Assembly: GCA_016931055.1 (NCBI GenBank)
Contig: JAFGFL010000072.1
Span: 1-57,700, forward strand
DNA length: 57,700 nucleotides
From: Candidatus Omnitrophota bacterium
GTDB lineage: Bacteria; Omnitrophota; Gorgyraeia; Zapsychrales; Zapsychraceae
Direction: 5' to 3'
This document shows, piece after piece, positions 24,378 through 33,426 of this stretch; position 1 is the stretch's first letter, and every line of letters begins with the position of its first letter. Made by a program: the position numbers and the translations under genes. The notes below the pieces were generated by a model. It saw nothing but the letters and a program-made list of their open reading frames with translations. It made no database searches and was not told the origin of the DNA.

Positions 24378-24770
24378 TCACCGGCCCTTCTTCATCATCT
24401 TTTCCTTCTTCATCGCCTTCCTTTCCTGCACGGCCTCTTCTTTTTCCGCCTTCCACTCATCATACTTGACTTTCTGATCGTCCGTCAAGAGGGCCTTGAT
24501 TTTGGCGGAATATTCCTCGGCAATACTCTCCTTCTTGGCACGGCATTCTTCCATAACCGCTTTTTTCTTCTCGGCCTTTTCCGTGATCAATGCCTTTACT
24601 TCATCCGCTTGTTCCTGCGTTAACCCGAGTCTTTCAGTCATTTTCGCGGCCTTCTCCTGAACCGACCCTTCGTTCATTTTTGCCTTGGCACCTTTACAAT
24701 TGCTGCATTCGGCATAAGCCATCGTTGCGGCGAATAACAAGGCTACAGTTAACAAAATTACTCTTTTCAT
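24378..24770 (-). CDS. Spy/CpxP-like periplasmic protein
   Basis: A 130-aa protein with a Sec signal peptide (cleavage after AYA) and a mature part that is almost entirely helical: a CSNCKG pair of Cys at its start, then the Spy-like LTQEQADEVKALI and DDQKVKYDEWKAEKE, ending in a Lys/Met-rich tail. Spy and CpxP are ATP-independent periplasmic chaperones/stress sensors. The CxxC may bind metal. Confidence 0.75.
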   Translation of the reverse strand: MKRVILLTVALLFAATMAYAECSNCKGAKAKMNEGSVQEKAAKMTERLGLTQEQADEVKALITEKAEKKKAVMEECRAKKESIAEEYSAKIKALLTDDQKVKYDEWKAEKEEAVQERKAMKKEKMMKKGR

Positions 24771-24907
24771 TTATCCCTCCTTTTGTTCTCTTATTCCTTT
24801 TATCCCATTTGTTAGTCGCAATAACTGTAAAGCGCTTACAAAGGTTATTGTCTTAATCTAGAAACCAGCCACTGGTGCCGGTGAGAGAATCTATCAGAGC
24901 CGTTGCC

Positions 24908-27900
24908 CTATTTTGTCTTCTTTGCCTCTTCCCGTTCCTGGATGATCTTCTCCTGGATCGCGCGGGGGACCGGCGCGTAAAAGGCCGGTTCCATAGAAAA
25001 GGACGCGCGCCCCTGGGAGAGCGACCTGAGGGCGTTGGCGTAATTGAACATCTCGGAAAGCGGGACCTCGCATTTGACCGTTTTCAACTTTCCCTGAACG
25101 CCCATATCAACAATCTTGGCCCTGCGGGAATTCAGGTCACCCACGACCGCCCCGTTATATTCCTCCGGCACGGCGCAATCGACGACCATGATAGGCTCCA
25201 AGAAGATGCATTTGCCCTGCCTCAGCGCCTCGAGCAGCGCCCTTTTGGCCGCTGTCTGGAAAGCGATGTCGCTTGAGTCCACCTCGTGGAACGAACCGTC
25301 AATCAGGGTCACCGTAAAATCCGTGACCGGATATTGCGCCAAGACCCCTTTTTGCGACTGGGCCGCGATGCCCTTCTTTATAGAAGGGATATATTCCTGC
25401 GGGATCGCACCGCCTTTGATCTTGTCAATGAATTCAATCCCTTTGCCCGGTTTCTCGGCAGGTTCGACATTGATCACACAGTGCCCATACTGGCCGCGGC
25501 CTCCGGTCTGCGAAATGAACTTGCCTTCGATCTTCTCGACCTTCTGTGTCACCGTCTCCCGGTAGGCCACCTGCGGCCGGCCGATATCGATGTTCAGGTC
25601 ATGCTCGCGTTTCATCCGGTCGACCACGATATCCAAATGCAGCTCGCCCATCCCCGAGAGGATGGTTTGGCCCGTCTCCTCATCGTAACGGCTGGTTAAG
25701 GACGGGTCCTCATCCAGGAACCTGTGCAGGATCTCCCCCATCTTGTTCTGGTCGCCTTTTGACTTGGGCGAAATGGCCATCGAAACCACCGGCTCCGGGA
25801 TGTTCATGCTTTCCAAAACGATCTGCCGCTCGGCGTCGCTGATCGTATCGCCGGATTTTGTTTCCTTAAGGCCGACCAAGGCAATAATGCTTCCGGCAGA
25901 GGCCTTGTTAACAATCTCCTGCTTATTGGAATGCATGACCACAATTTTCGCGATCCGTTCCTTTTTGCCGCGCGTCGTGTTGTAGACGGTTTCGCCGGAA
26001 TCGATCCTGCCCGAATAGATCCTTGTATAGAACAATTTGCCGACGTAAGGGTCAGAGGCGACTTTAAAGACCAGCGCGCTTAAAGACTCCGCGTAAGACG
26101 TTTTGCGCTCCACTTCCGCTCCGTCTTCGGACATAGGGTCCTTGCCCTTGACCGGCGGGACGTCCAAAGGCGACGGCAAATAATCGATAACGGCGTCAAG
26201 CACCAGTTGCACCCCGCGGTTGTGCAGGGCCGTCCCGACCAAGACCGGGAAGAAAGAATTCTTGCAGACGCCTCGGCGTATCGCCGCCTGGACCTGCTCG
26301 ACCGTGATCTCCTTCTTGCCCGCCACATGCTCCATAATTTCTTCATCAACCTCCGACAGCCGCTCAAGAAGGACATGCCTCAGCTGCTCGCACTTTTCTC
26401 TTAAAGGTTCGGGGATATCCTGACGCTGTAATTTCAGGCCGTCCTCATCCAGGTAGGTGATATATTGCCTTTGAATCACATCGACAATCCCTTTAAATTC
26501 ATTTTCCGTCCCGTCAGCAAACTGGATCGCGGCCGCGTTGGCCCCCAGCCGGTCATGGATCTGCCCAATCACGCGCTCGGCATCGGCGCCCAGCCGGTCG
26601 ATCTTGTTGATAAAGAAGATCCGCGGCACATGATAACGGTCGGCCTGCCGCCAGACCGTTTCGGTCTGGGCCTGCACCCCGCTTGTGGCGCACAAGACAA
26701 CGACCGCCCCGTCCAGGACCTTCAGGGAACGTTCGACCTCAACGGTAAAATCAACGTGGCCGGGCGTGTCGATAATATTGATCCTTTTCCTGTTCCAAAA
26801 ACACGTTATGCTCGCCGCCGTGATGGTGATCCCGCGTTCCTGCTCCTGGGGCATCCAGTCCATGACGGCGTTGCCTTGGTCGACCGTCCCCATTTTATGG
26901 ATGACCCCCGTATAATAGAGGATGCGTTCCGTGGTCGTGGTCTTTCCGGCGTCAATATGCGCGATGATGCCGATATTCCTCGTGTCTTTTAATTTTTCCT
27001 CTTCTTCGGCGTCGGTTTCTTCGGGTGTCTGAGCTTTCGGCTGTTCTGCGGCAGCTTCCGTGGCGGGTGATGCTGGTGGGACTACGGATCCTTCTGATGC
27101 CGGAAGCGCCGATCCGCTGGAAGGTGTCTCTGTTACGGCGCTTTCCTCTTTCTTCGTTTCCCCCGCCGGTTTGGCTTGCGCCTCAAGAGGCCCTGGTTCC
27201 TTTAACTCTTCGGCTTTCGCCTCGGTTATGAGTTGAGAGATTTTCTGGATTTCCTCCGGGGACAATGTCCCGCCTTCCTTCAGTTTCTGCGCCAAAACGG
27301 CTATCTGTTTATCTTTTTCCTTGATCAGGGCCTCTCTCTGGTTTAATTGCCCTAATAAAGTCTCAGCCCTCTTCTTTTCATCCTGAAATTCCTTGCGGGC
27401 CTTTTCAAGCTCATTTTCCTTCTCAAGGACTTCTTTTTGGCGCCGGTTGATTTTCTGTTCCAATTGATCGGCCCGCCGCTTCCATGATTCCACTTCTCTC
27501 GTTGCATCATCACTTTTTTTCTCGATCTCATAGTGCTTGTCTTTGGCGTCCTTGACCTCTTTCTCAAGCGCATTCTTGACCTGATTAAACTCTTTGCGTT
27601 TTTTTGTTTCTTCCTTTAAAACTTGCCGGTGCTTTTCCAACTCGGCTTGGTTTTCATCAAAATGTTTTTGAAGTTCCGCATATTTTTCCTGCAGCTCGCT
27701 CAACTGGAGAGACAGATGAATTTCTTCCTCAAGATCTTTATGTTCGGCGGGGGTAAGAGGTTTGAAAGGAGATTCATCGGGTATTTCAACAAGGGCGTTT
27801 AACTCTTCATGTTTCGGCTTTTCTTTCGTCTCTTCCCTTGGCGCTTGCGCAGGGCCTTCTTCCTTTATAACCGTTGTCAAAATGTCCACCAGGGGTTTCC

Positions 27901-28000
27901 TGCTTCTTGAGTTCTGCTGTTGTTCATCCCGGAACACAAGGAATAACGCGGCCCCCATGCCGAGGAAACATATCACCGTTACAAAAAGCAATGCCCCCAT
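24908..28000 (-). CDS. Membrane-anchored coiled-coil fused to elongation factor G
   Basis: A 1030-aa protein. Residues about 2-22 are one membrane segment. A charged linker follows, then a long coiled coil (about 88-245), an Ala/Pro/Glu-rich spacer (about 268-330), and a full EF-G (about 337-1030, 694 residues, the usual EF-G length). The G-domain is intact: P-loop AHIDAGKT (347-354), [17 protein letters not shown]; domain IV carries [11 protein letters not shown]. No ATG, GTG or TTG in the right place offers a separate EF-G start. The N-terminus would put the coiled coil and EF-G on the cytoplasmic side. It is likely a second, specialised EF-G; the housekeeping gene is not in the window. Confidence 0.9.
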   Translation of the reverse strand: MGALLFVTVICFLGMGAALFLVFRDEQQQNSRSRKPLVDILTTVIKEEGPAQAPREETKEKPKHEELNALVEIPDESPFKPLTPAEHKDLEEEIHLSLQLSELQEKYAELQKHFDENQAELEKHRQVLKEETKKRKEFNQVKNALEKEVKDAKDKHYEIEKKSDDATREVESWKRRADQLEQKINRRQKEVLEKENELEKARKEFQDEKKRAETLLGQLNQREALIKEKDKQIAVLAQKLKEGGTLSPEEIQKISQLITEAKAEELKEPGPLEAQAKPAGETKKEESAVTETPSSGSALPASEGSVVPPASPATEAAAEQPKAQTPEETDAEEEEKLKDTRNIGIIAHIDAGKTTTTERILYYTGVIHKMGTVDQGNAVMDWMPQEQERGITITAASITCFWNRKRINIIDTPGHVDFTVEVERSLKVLDGAVVVLCATSGVQAQTETVWRQADRYHVPRIFFINKIDRLGADAERVIGQIHDRLGANAAAIQFADGTENEFKGIVDVIQRQYITYLDEDGLKLQRQDIPEPLREKCEQLRHVLLERLSEVDEEIMEHVAGKKEITVEQVQAAIRRGVCKNSFFPVLVGTALHNRGVQLVLDAVIDYLPSPLDVPPVKGKDPMSEDGAEVERKTSYAESLSALVFKVASDPYVGKLFYTRIYSGRIDSGETVYNTTRGKKERIAKIVVMHSNKQEIVNKASAGSIIALVGLKETKSGDTISDAERQIVLESMNIPEPVVSMAISPKSKGDQNKMGEILHRFLDEDPSLTSRYDEETGQTILSGMGELHLDIVVDRMKREHDLNIDIGRPQVAYRETVTQKVEKIEGKFISQTGGRGQYGHCVINVEPAEKPGKGIEFIDKIKGGAIPQEYIPSIKKGIAAQSQKGVLAQYPVTDFTVTLIDGSFHEVDSSDIAFQTAAKRALLEALRQGKCIFLEPIMVVDCAVPEEYNGAVVGDLNSRRAKIVDMGVQGKLKTVKCEVPLSEMFNYANALRSLSQGRASFSMEPAFYAPVPRAIQEKIIQEREEAKKTK

Positions 28001-28021
28001 AAAAATGTTCCTTTTTTAAAA

Positions 28022-28165
28022 AAGGTGACAGCCACTTTCTTATATAGTCATTCTGACACCGAACGAAGTTCGGTGGAAGAATCTCGACAGTTTAGATCCT
28101 TCCACCCAATTGTTTAACACTAGAGGCGTCAGGATGACACGATAAAAAAAAGTGACCGCCACCTT
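28022..28165. repeat. MITE-like element with AAGGTG ends
   Basis: The ends AAGGTGACAGCCACTTT and AAAGTGACCGCCACCTT are complementary with three mismatches, and inner blocks TAGTCATTCTGAC and GTCAGGATGACAC pair again. No clear target-site duplication. A fragment with the same interior occurs at about 15308-15365. Confidence 0.6.
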
Positions 28166-28178
28166 ATAAGAGTCTTCT

Positions 28179-28562
28179 TTACAATCCTAACTGTTTTTTC
28201 GCGATTTCGTTACTGAAGGCATACAGCAATTTCGCATAGATCGTTCTGGCCCGGTCAGACATGTGCTCGATCGTAACGACCGTCTCAAAAAATATCGAAC
28301 GGGCTTTACAAGCCGTGCAACGCAGAACCTTGCAATCATATAATAATTTCTCGTTTTCCAGAGGGGTGGAGATAAGCAATTGCATCTCGGTCTCCTCAGG
28401 AAATTTCTCAGTGGTAAGAAAACAGATGCCGGACTCGCTCATATTGATGGGGGTCACCGCATCCCAGGTTTCCTTGCTTCCAGGGGCATTGCTGCGGAAT
28501 TTCATCGTGTACGGCAACTTCACGCGCTGGTGACGCCTTTTTTCCATACCATCCATTTCCAT
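28179..28562 (-). CDS. PilZ-domain protein
   Basis: A 127-aa protein from ATG 28562 (AAAGGGG upstream). It shows both c-di-GMP binding elements of PilZ: R9-x3-R13 (EKRRHQR) and N40-M-S-x-x-G45 (NMSESG), followed by the beta-barrel. Freestanding PilZ proteins translate c-di-GMP levels into surface or motility changes. No partner gene is adjacent. Confidence 0.85.
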   Translation of the reverse strand: MEMDGMEKRRHQRVKLPYTMKFRSNAPGSKETWDAVTPINMSESGICFLTTEKFPEETEMQLLISTPLENEKLLYDCKVLRCTACKARSIFFETVVTIEHMSDRARTIYAKLLYAFSNEIAKKQLGL

Positions 28563-28635
28563 CGCAACCCCTTTCCCTGTTACGTTAAGTATATCACACG
28601 AAGGAACATGAAAAAACAATTGAACGCAAAAAAAG

Positions 28636-28698
28636 AATAGCCGCTTTTTCACCTGTCATCTTTCCCTTTGCCCAGGATGACGGTGATAAGCGGCTATT
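28636..28698. terminator. Long hairpin with AATAGCCGCTT arms
   Basis: Outer 11-bp arms AATAGCCGCTT and AAGCGGCTATT enclose a second complementary pair (CACCTGTCATC, GATGACGGTG). The plus strand continues GTTTTTTATCC. It may be a repeat that acts as terminator. Confidence 0.5.
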
Positions 28699-28739
28699 GT
28701 TTTTTATCCTGTTACCTCGTTCCCTTTTAAGCGATGCCC

Positions 28740-29063
28740 TTAGCGTCTATGCCGATCCAGATAATCCGGATACCGAAACCTTTCGTTCTTGCTCAGTTCG
28801 CAACAATATCCTTTATACCGTCCCAGCCGGCGCGGCCCACGGCGGTAGCAAACCCCTTTCGGGGGATGACACGTTTTGACAATAACATGGGTCTTTCCCC
28901 TATGATGGCCGTCATTAATAAGGACATCCATGACCCGGACAATTTTCTTAAATGCCCTGTAATCATCGTTGTCATTGCGCCCTTTGTCGCTGGCCCAGAC
29001 CTGCTGCCCTCCCGCTAAAAGCAAGATCGAGGTTGCCGCGGTTAAGATGATGAGTTTTTTCAT
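28740..29063 (-). CDS. Small exported basic protein
   Basis: A 107-aa protein from ATG 29063; upstream extension would read across the tRNA. It has a signal peptide (cleavage after WA-S) and a basic, His/Arg/Tyr-rich mature part with three Cys (TCHPPKGVCYRR, GYCC). No family recognised; disulfide formation in the periplasm is likely. Confidence 0.65.
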   Translation of the reverse strand: MKKLIILTAATSILLLAGGQQVWASDKGRNDNDDYRAFKKIVRVMDVLINDGHHRGKTHVIVKTCHPPKGVCYRRGPRRLGRYKGYCCELSKNERFRYPDYLDRHRR

Positions 29064-29155
29064 GATTCCCCCCTTTTTGTGAACATGCGTTGATCTGTCA
29101 ATTCCCAGTCCATCAAACACATGTTGCGCAAAAAGGTTTCGTGGGAAAACAAAAA

Positions 29156-29184
29156 CCCACGGCAACTCCGGGAGTTGCCGTGGG
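29156..29184 (-). terminator. Palindrome acting as tRNA-Arg terminator
   Basis: Perfect 14-bp arms CCCACGGCAACTCC and GGAGTTGCCGTGGG around one base; on the minus strand followed by TTTTTGTTTT. It lies 11 bp after the tRNA 3' end. A member of the CAACTCCGGAGTTG palindrome family. Confidence 0.7.
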
Positions 29185-29195
29185 GACAGAAACCG

Positions 29196-29267
29196 CGTCC
29201 CCGGCTGGAATCGAACCAGCATCTATGGCTCCGGAGGCCAGCACTCTATCCGTTGAGCTACGGGGAC
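29196..29267 (-). tRNA. tRNA-Arg (anticodon CCG)
   Basis: On the minus strand the 7-bp acceptor stem GTCCCCG/CGGGGAC, D-stem GCTC/GAGT, anticodon loop CTCCGGA with anticodon CCG, and T-arm GCTGG-TTCGATT-CCAGC fold as a cloverleaf of 72 nt with discriminator G. The anticodon stem has a mismatch at its outer pair. CCA is not encoded. Confidence 0.95.
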
Positions 29268-29288
29268 AAATTACCACAAACCAATAAT

Positions 29289-29315
29289 GTGTTTGTTCCC
29301 AACAGGAACAAACAC
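29289..29315. repeat. Tandem hairpin unit 1, hairpin A
   Basis: Stem GTGTTTGTTCC/GGAACAAACAC, 5-base loop CAACA. The second copy, 103 bp on, has different bases in both arms that still pair. Confidence 0.75.
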
Positions 29316-29335
29316 TAATATTCAGAGAAAATTGT

Positions 29336-29368
29336 CCCAGTACTTTTTTCAACAAAAAAAGTACGGGG
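29336..29368. repeat. Tandem hairpin unit 1, hairpin B
   Basis: Stem GTACTTTTTT/AAAAAAAGTAC with flanking CCC/GGGG, loop CAAC. It shares position and outer bases with B of unit 2 but not the stem sequence. Confidence 0.7.
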
Positions 29369-29391
29369 ATCATCTTCCTCAAACCAATAAC

Positions 29392-29418
29392 GTGTCCGTT
29401 TCTAACAGAAACGGACAC
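29392..29418. repeat. Tandem hairpin unit 2, hairpin A
   Basis: Stem GTGTCCGTTTC/GAAACGGACAC, loop TAACA. Relative to unit 1 both arms changed together (TTTG to CCGT), while the flanking CAAACCAATAA block is conserved. Confidence 0.75.
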
Positions 29419-29438
29419 TACCATCCAGAGAGATTTGT

Positions 29439-29471
29439 CCCCGTCCTCATTTTGTTAAAATGAGGACGGGG
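29439..29471. repeat. Tandem hairpin unit 2, hairpin B
   Basis: Perfect 15-bp arms CCCCGTCCTCATTTT/AAAATGAGGACGGGG with a GTT loop, preceded by the conserved AGAGA-TTTGTCC block. Confidence 0.75.
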
Positions 29472-29499
29472 AATTATTTGCAATAATCAAACATCTACC

Positions 29500-29520
29500 G
29501 GGCGGCCGTAAAGGCCGCCC
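29500..29520. terminator. Palindrome after the sirtuin gene
   Basis: GGGCGGCC and GGCCGCCC arms with a five-base loop, seven bases after the minus-strand sirtuin stop. No T-tract. Confidence 0.5.
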
Positions 29521-29526
29521 CTACAA

Positions 29527-30288
29527 TCAAATTTTTTCTTTATATTCTTTCCAGATTCGTTCCAGCGCCTCCCCCGCCTTCATCGGGATCTTGATATCCA
29601 CCTCACCCGAAAGAAGCGTGTCATCCGGATTAATCTCAACCGTCGTGCTGCCGGAATGTTTCGCATCCACTAACGGGCCTTGGATATACGGAAAAACTCC
29701 CGTTGTGCCGATCCAGAAATAGATATCGAAGCCTTTTTCGACCTGATCCGTAAGCGTCTGATACTTATCGAAGGGAAGCATCTCCCCAAAGAGGACGACA
29801 TCCGGCCGTATAATAAATCCGCATTTAGGGCACTTGGGGGGAATGGTCAAGCCGCTAAAATCTTTCACCGTCTTGCGCCAATAGCACTTCATGCATTTCA
29901 GATGGTGGAGATTGCCGTGGATCTCGATAACATGTTCCGCCCCGGCGTCCGTGTGAAAACCATCGACATTCTGGGTCAGCACCCAGACGCGGTTAAACGC
30001 GCGCTCCATTTCGGCTATGATCTGGTGAGCGCGGTTAAAGGTCGCGTTGCGGCAATTGCGCTCAATCTGCAAAAGATATTTCCAGGTCACGGACGGGTCT
30101 TTATAAAGCATTTCCCCGGCCAGCGCCGTCTCAACCGGGATCCCGTCTTCCGTATCCTGTGATTCATACAACCCGCCGATCCCCCTGTAGGTCGGCAGTC
30201 CAGACTCCGCCGATATTCCGGCCCCGGTAATGAAGAGGATGCTCCTGCAGCTCTTCAACAATTCACTGACTTTGGGAATATTTTCCAT
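29527..30288 (-). CDS. cobB: Sir2-family NAD-dependent deacylase
   Basis: A 253-aa class III/U-type sirtuin of normal length. NAD-binding ITGAGISAESGLPTYRG (about 20-36), catalytic TQNVDGFH and HGNLHHL, and a four-Cys zinc site (CMKC, then CPKCG). It removes acetyl or acyl groups from protein lysines in the cytoplasm. The gene stands alone. YRG replaces the usual FRG in the first motif, which does not rule out activity. Confidence 0.9.
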   Translation of the reverse strand: MENIPKVSELLKSCRSILFITGAGISAESGLPTYRGIGGLYESQDTEDGIPVETALAGEMLYKDPSVTWKYLLQIERNCRNATFNRAHQIIAEMERAFNRVWVLTQNVDGFHTDAGAEHVIEIHGNLHHLKCMKCYWRKTVKDFSGLTIPPKCPKCGFIIRPDVVLFGEMLPFDKYQTLTDQVEKGFDIYFWIGTTGVFPYIQGPLVDAKHSGSTTVEINPDDTLLSGEVDIKIPMKAGEALERIWKEYKEKI

Positions 30289-30458
30289 CGGGGAAACCCT
30301 GACACGTTAGGGATTATAGCATAAGTGTGAGGCTTTGTATTCTATTTCCTGGCAGAAAAAAGGACGGATGCTTATGCGCCCGTCCCAAAACGTTCATTCC
30401 CTGTCGTCTGTCAGGACTCATGAATTCAGGGGAAACAAAATTTCATTTAAGCTGCTTC

Positions 30459-30713
30459 TTATGGGGTGACTTTAAAAACCTTATCGCCTTCATGCACCTT
30501 TTGAGCGACTTTGATCCCTGCCGCCTCGCCGGCCCCGGCTTCCTCGACATTTTCGTGTTCAAGCTGGATCGATTCCACCGGTTGGGTAAAATCATCATGA
30601 GCGCCTTTAATATGGATCGTGTCTCCGACCTTAAGCTGAGCCGAAAGATTTATTATCCCGACGCTCAAATGGTTGTAATAATGGGAAATTTTTCCGATTT
30701 GTTGTTCAGCCAT
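30459..30713 (-). CDS. EF-Tu domain 2-like small protein
   Basis: An 84-aa protein; ATG 30713 is favoured over 30719 because the AGGAG site is then at normal distance. The beta-barrel pattern (IGKISHYYNHLSVGIINL, LKVGDTIHIKG, VQKVHEGDKVFKV) matches the small translation elongation factor-like family related to EF-Tu domain 2. Function unknown. It ends an operon with a lipoprotein and a CsgG-like protein. Confidence 0.78.
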   Translation of the reverse strand: MAEQQIGKISHYYNHLSVGIINLSAQLKVGDTIHIKGAHDDFTQPVESIQLEHENVEEAGAGEAAGIKVAQKVHEGDKVFKVTP

Positions 30714-30733
30714 TTCCATTCTCCTTTTTTGAA

Positions 30734-30928
30734 TTAACGGCCGTAAGGATTTTCTTCCGGCTTGACTTCGCCTTGAACAGCTTCAGCGCCGCCTTCAGTG
30801 ACCGACCCGACCGCATTGGCCGTCGCACCGACCGCCGTTCCAACAGCATTACCGGCCTTGTGGACCGTTTCGCATCCGGCCAATCCCATGGAAAGAATCA
30901 CAAAGGAAATCATGAAAGATTTATTCAC
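30734..30928 (-). CDS. Small lipoprotein
   Basis: A 64-aa protein with a lipobox LAGC at residues 16-19 and a Gly/Ala/Val-rich mature part resembling glycine-zipper/entericidin-type lipoproteins (AVGTAVGATANAVG). GGAGG site upstream. It follows the CsgG-like gene by 41 bp. Confidence 0.82.
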   Translation of the reverse strand: MNKSFMISFVILSMGLAGCETVHKAGNAVGTAVGATANAVGSVTEGGAEAVQGEVKPEENPYGR

Positions 30929-30969
30929 TAACGCCTCCTTTAAAAAGGAATGTGTCCCTTTTTTACAGT

Positions 30970-31917
30970 TTATTGGACAACCAGATCACCGGCCACAACC
31001 GCGCTTGTGGCAGCGCCCCAGATTTCAGCTTTCGAGAACTTCGGCTGCACCTCAATGACCTTGATGTCGGCTACTTTGGTCGCTTCGCTCCCTAAATCCA
31101 TTCCCGTGTCAGGATCGATGAGCGCTTCCCCTTCCCTAAGGACCTCGAACCGGTCACCTGCATGGACATTCGCGTTCTCCCCGGCATTGATAAAGACAAC
31201 GCCGTCTTTGAAAGACACCACTTTTCCTTTCCACGGGACTTCTGACAATTTCTGTGCAATATATTCGACAGCCCGGTCGATGGTCATCTGCACAGCTTTT
31301 CCAAGAGGGGTCGATTTGAAATTCGATGAAGAAAGGTCAAAGCTGCCGCTGTAGCCGATCGACAGCCCGCCGGAACGCGCTTCGCCTTCGACCCTCCTGG
31401 AATCGATCACCTCTCCCGTCGTTGAGTCAATCAATTGAACGATCACGGCCATGCTCGCCGTGGACTTCTTTGTGCCGAGAGATACGCCCGAGATGCTGAA
31501 CCCCTGCCCGCCACCGGAGGTATTCTCTTCAAATTCCGTGATCTGCCCTTTGATCAAGATCTGGGCAGGAATGGCCTTACCCTTCTGCGCGGTTGTCGAT
31601 TGGGCCATACGGCCTGAAGCCGCCAGGTCCTGCTCGGCAAAGACGACATCCAGGTCGGCGCGCGTCAAGACATTGAACTTCCCGCTCTGGACCAAGGCAT
31701 CGGTCAATTGGGTGGTAAAATCATTCCCCAACCGCACTTCGCCCCTATATCCAGAATCGTTCTCGAAATCAAAGACCGCGACGGTCTTCTTTAAGTTCTG
31801 CAAAGACGGGGATTCGCTGGCAGCCTCAGAGCCTTTCTTCAAATTGCCAGACGCCAGCGCATCGCTGACAGGCAGGATACTGATAGCTAAGCATAGAAAC
31901 AACGGCAGCATTTTCAT
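30970..31917 (-). CDS. CsgG/HfaB-like secreted protein
   Basis: A 315-aa protein with a Sec signal peptide (cleavage after ALA). The core matches CsgG: VAVFDFENDSG, FNVLTRADLDVVFAEQDL, ILIKGQITEFE, GEVIDSRRVEGEA. A C-terminal beta domain (about 230-315, VVSFKDGVVFINAGENANVHAGD) resembles FlgT-type extensions. There is no lipobox, so it may not form a CsgG-like pore. Cotranscribed with the lipoprotein. Confidence 0.8.
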   Translation of the reverse strand: MKMLPLFLCLAISILPVSDALASGNLKKGSEAASESPSLQNLKKTVAVFDFENDSGYRGEVRLGNDFTTQLTDALVQSGKFNVLTRADLDVVFAEQDLAASGRMAQSTTAQKGKAIPAQILIKGQITEFEENTSGGGQGFSISGVSLGTKKSTASMAVIVQLIDSTTGEVIDSRRVEGEARSGGLSIGYSGSFDLSSSNFKSTPLGKAVQMTIDRAVEYIAQKLSEVPWKGKVVSFKDGVVFINAGENANVHAGDRFEVLREGEALIDPDTGMDLGSEATKVADIKVIEVQPKFSKAEIWGAATSAVVAGDLVVQ

Positions 31918-31932
31918 AGAGTTTCTCCTTTT

Positions 31933-32529
31933 TTAGTAGCAAATAACATTTTTTAGATCATTAACATCAGCCGGCATGTCAGGCAGGACGACCGACTCCC
32001 CATCCAAATCATACACCGAATACCCTCCGGCTTCCTCACTGTCAAGAACAACCAGGTAACTCGCGCCGGCATCCTCGCAGGTTTCGATATAGAACCGGTC
32101 AATATCCTCGTTCACGGGAAACCTCTTTTGGGATTCGACGTTAAACCCTCTTAATCGATGCCTTCCATCTGGCGATATTTCCACATAATACACAAAATCT
32201 TCATCCGGGGAGAACACGATCCCGGCATTCTGGTCATTGGTCATGAAGCTTAAATAGGACTCATTGTCTTCATTTAACGTTTCATAGATCCAGAATCTTC
32301 TCTTGTATAAAGAAGAGGATTTGCTTTTTCTTTTAAAGACATCCAGGGCCCGCTTCACAATATCCGTTTCTTCCTTGACCGTATAACGTTTCGTATTATA
32401 TTCCTTTTTTGTCCCGGCTGTGTTTGCCTCAAGACCTTCATCCTTTTTAGGGACAGAGGCATTCTCCTGCGCCAAACCCATTGCCGCGGTGCAGATAAAA
32501 ATAATGAAGGTCAGAATAAGATTTCGCAT
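31933..32529 (-). CDS. Exported protein of unknown function
   Basis: A 198-aa protein from ATG 32529 (first Met of the signal peptide; the longer frame is not typical). Sec signal with cleavage after GLA. The mature part has a Lys-rich region (KRALDVFKRKSKSSSLYKRR) followed by a beta-rich domain (YVEISPDGRHRLRGF). It lies 15 bp upstream of the CsgG-like gene. Confidence 0.7.
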   Translation of the reverse strand: MRNLILTFIIFICTAAMGLAQENASVPKKDEGLEANTAGTKKEYNTKRYTVKEETDIVKRALDVFKRKSKSSSLYKRRFWIYETLNEDNESYLSFMTNDQNAGIVFSPDEDFVYYVEISPDGRHRLRGFNVESQKRFPVNEDIDRFYIETCEDAGASYLVVLDSEEAGGYSVYDLDGESVVLPDMPADVNDLKNVICY

Positions 32530-32644
32530 AGGTCTTCTGGTGGCGGAACTGCCTGTTGGGTTAACCGTAAATAATGGGATTATTCTACCCTGAAATGAAG
32601 TAACTGACAATATTTAATTGAGAGCAAGTCCAGTACCTGCCAAA

Positions 32645-33373
32645 CTAATGATCAACCGGCGCAAAAATATCCGCTGAATCATTCTTCGGCGAATTGACTA
32701 ACGTTGAAATCTCATAGGCATCCATCTCTTTATCGTCATAAGGCTTTAGAAGGCGCTTGACATCCTCGATCCCAATTTCGCTAAGCCAGGCATCCTCTTT
32801 GTCCTGCGGCAGGATCACGGGCATGCGCTCGTGGATGCCTTTCAATAACCGGTTCGATTCCGTCGTGATGATCGAACAGGAATAAATGCCTTTCTCTTTC
32901 TCCCCCCACAGGTCCCATATGCCCGCGAACGCAAAAACACCTTCGTCTTTCATCATGATCCTGTACGGGCTTTTTTTGCCGTCGGCGCGCCCGCCTTGCC
33001 GCTTTTCGTGGCTGGCGAGGCTTCGCATCCCGCTGGATTTCCTGCCGGGTGCGAGTTTCCATTCATAAAAGGAATCGGCCAGGATCAGGCAGCGCTTGTG
33101 GCGGACGGGGCCGCGGTAGGCCGGCCTTTCGGTCAGTGTCTCGGCCTTGGCGTTGATCATGCTGTACTGCGTGTTTTCCTCTTTGGCCCAATGCGGGATC
33201 AATCCCCACCGGATCATGGAGATTTCATGCGGCGATTCATTGAGGATCGCGGGGACATCCTGGGAAGGTGCGATATTATAGTGAGGCTCCAGCTTCTCGG
33301 GGACTTTGGAAAGCTTGAAACGTTCTTTCAGTTTTTTACCATCTGTTTTTGTAAACGCATAGCGTCCGCACAT
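32645..33373 (-). CDS. yedK: SOS-response-associated protein YedK/HMCES
   Basis: A 242-aa protein. After Met removal Cys2 (MCGRYAF) is the residue that cross-links to abasic sites. Other family markers: RWGLIPHWA, NAKAET, SFYEWK and HERMPVIL. It shields abasic sites in single-stranded DNA. It is encoded next to dinB on the same strand, so the region looks like a DNA-damage tolerance cluster. Confidence 0.93.
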   Translation of the reverse strand: MCGRYAFTKTDGKKLKERFKLSKVPEKLEPHYNIAPSQDVPAILNESPHEISMIRWGLIPHWAKEENTQYSMINAKAETLTERPAYRGPVRHKRCLILADSFYEWKLAPGRKSSGMRSLASHEKRQGGRADGKKSPYRIMMKDEGVFAFAGIWDLWGEKEKGIYSCSIITTESNRLLKGIHERMPVILPQDKEDAWLSEIGIEDVKRLLKPYDDKEMDAYEISTLVNSPKNDSADIFAPVDH

Positions 33374-33426
33374 GATGGGATATCATAGCGCGGAATGAAC
33401 CGTAGGTCAATAAACGGCTGGTCACT

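Noticed and set aside
26900..27050. A separate EF-G start codon inside the fused gene
   Set aside because: No ATG, GTG or TTG in frame with a ribosome binding site lies between the linker and the P-loop.
29289..29471. CRISPR array
   Set aside because: There are only two units with a 103-bp period and paired stems. The conserved parts are the links, not a repeat with variable spacers. No cas genes.
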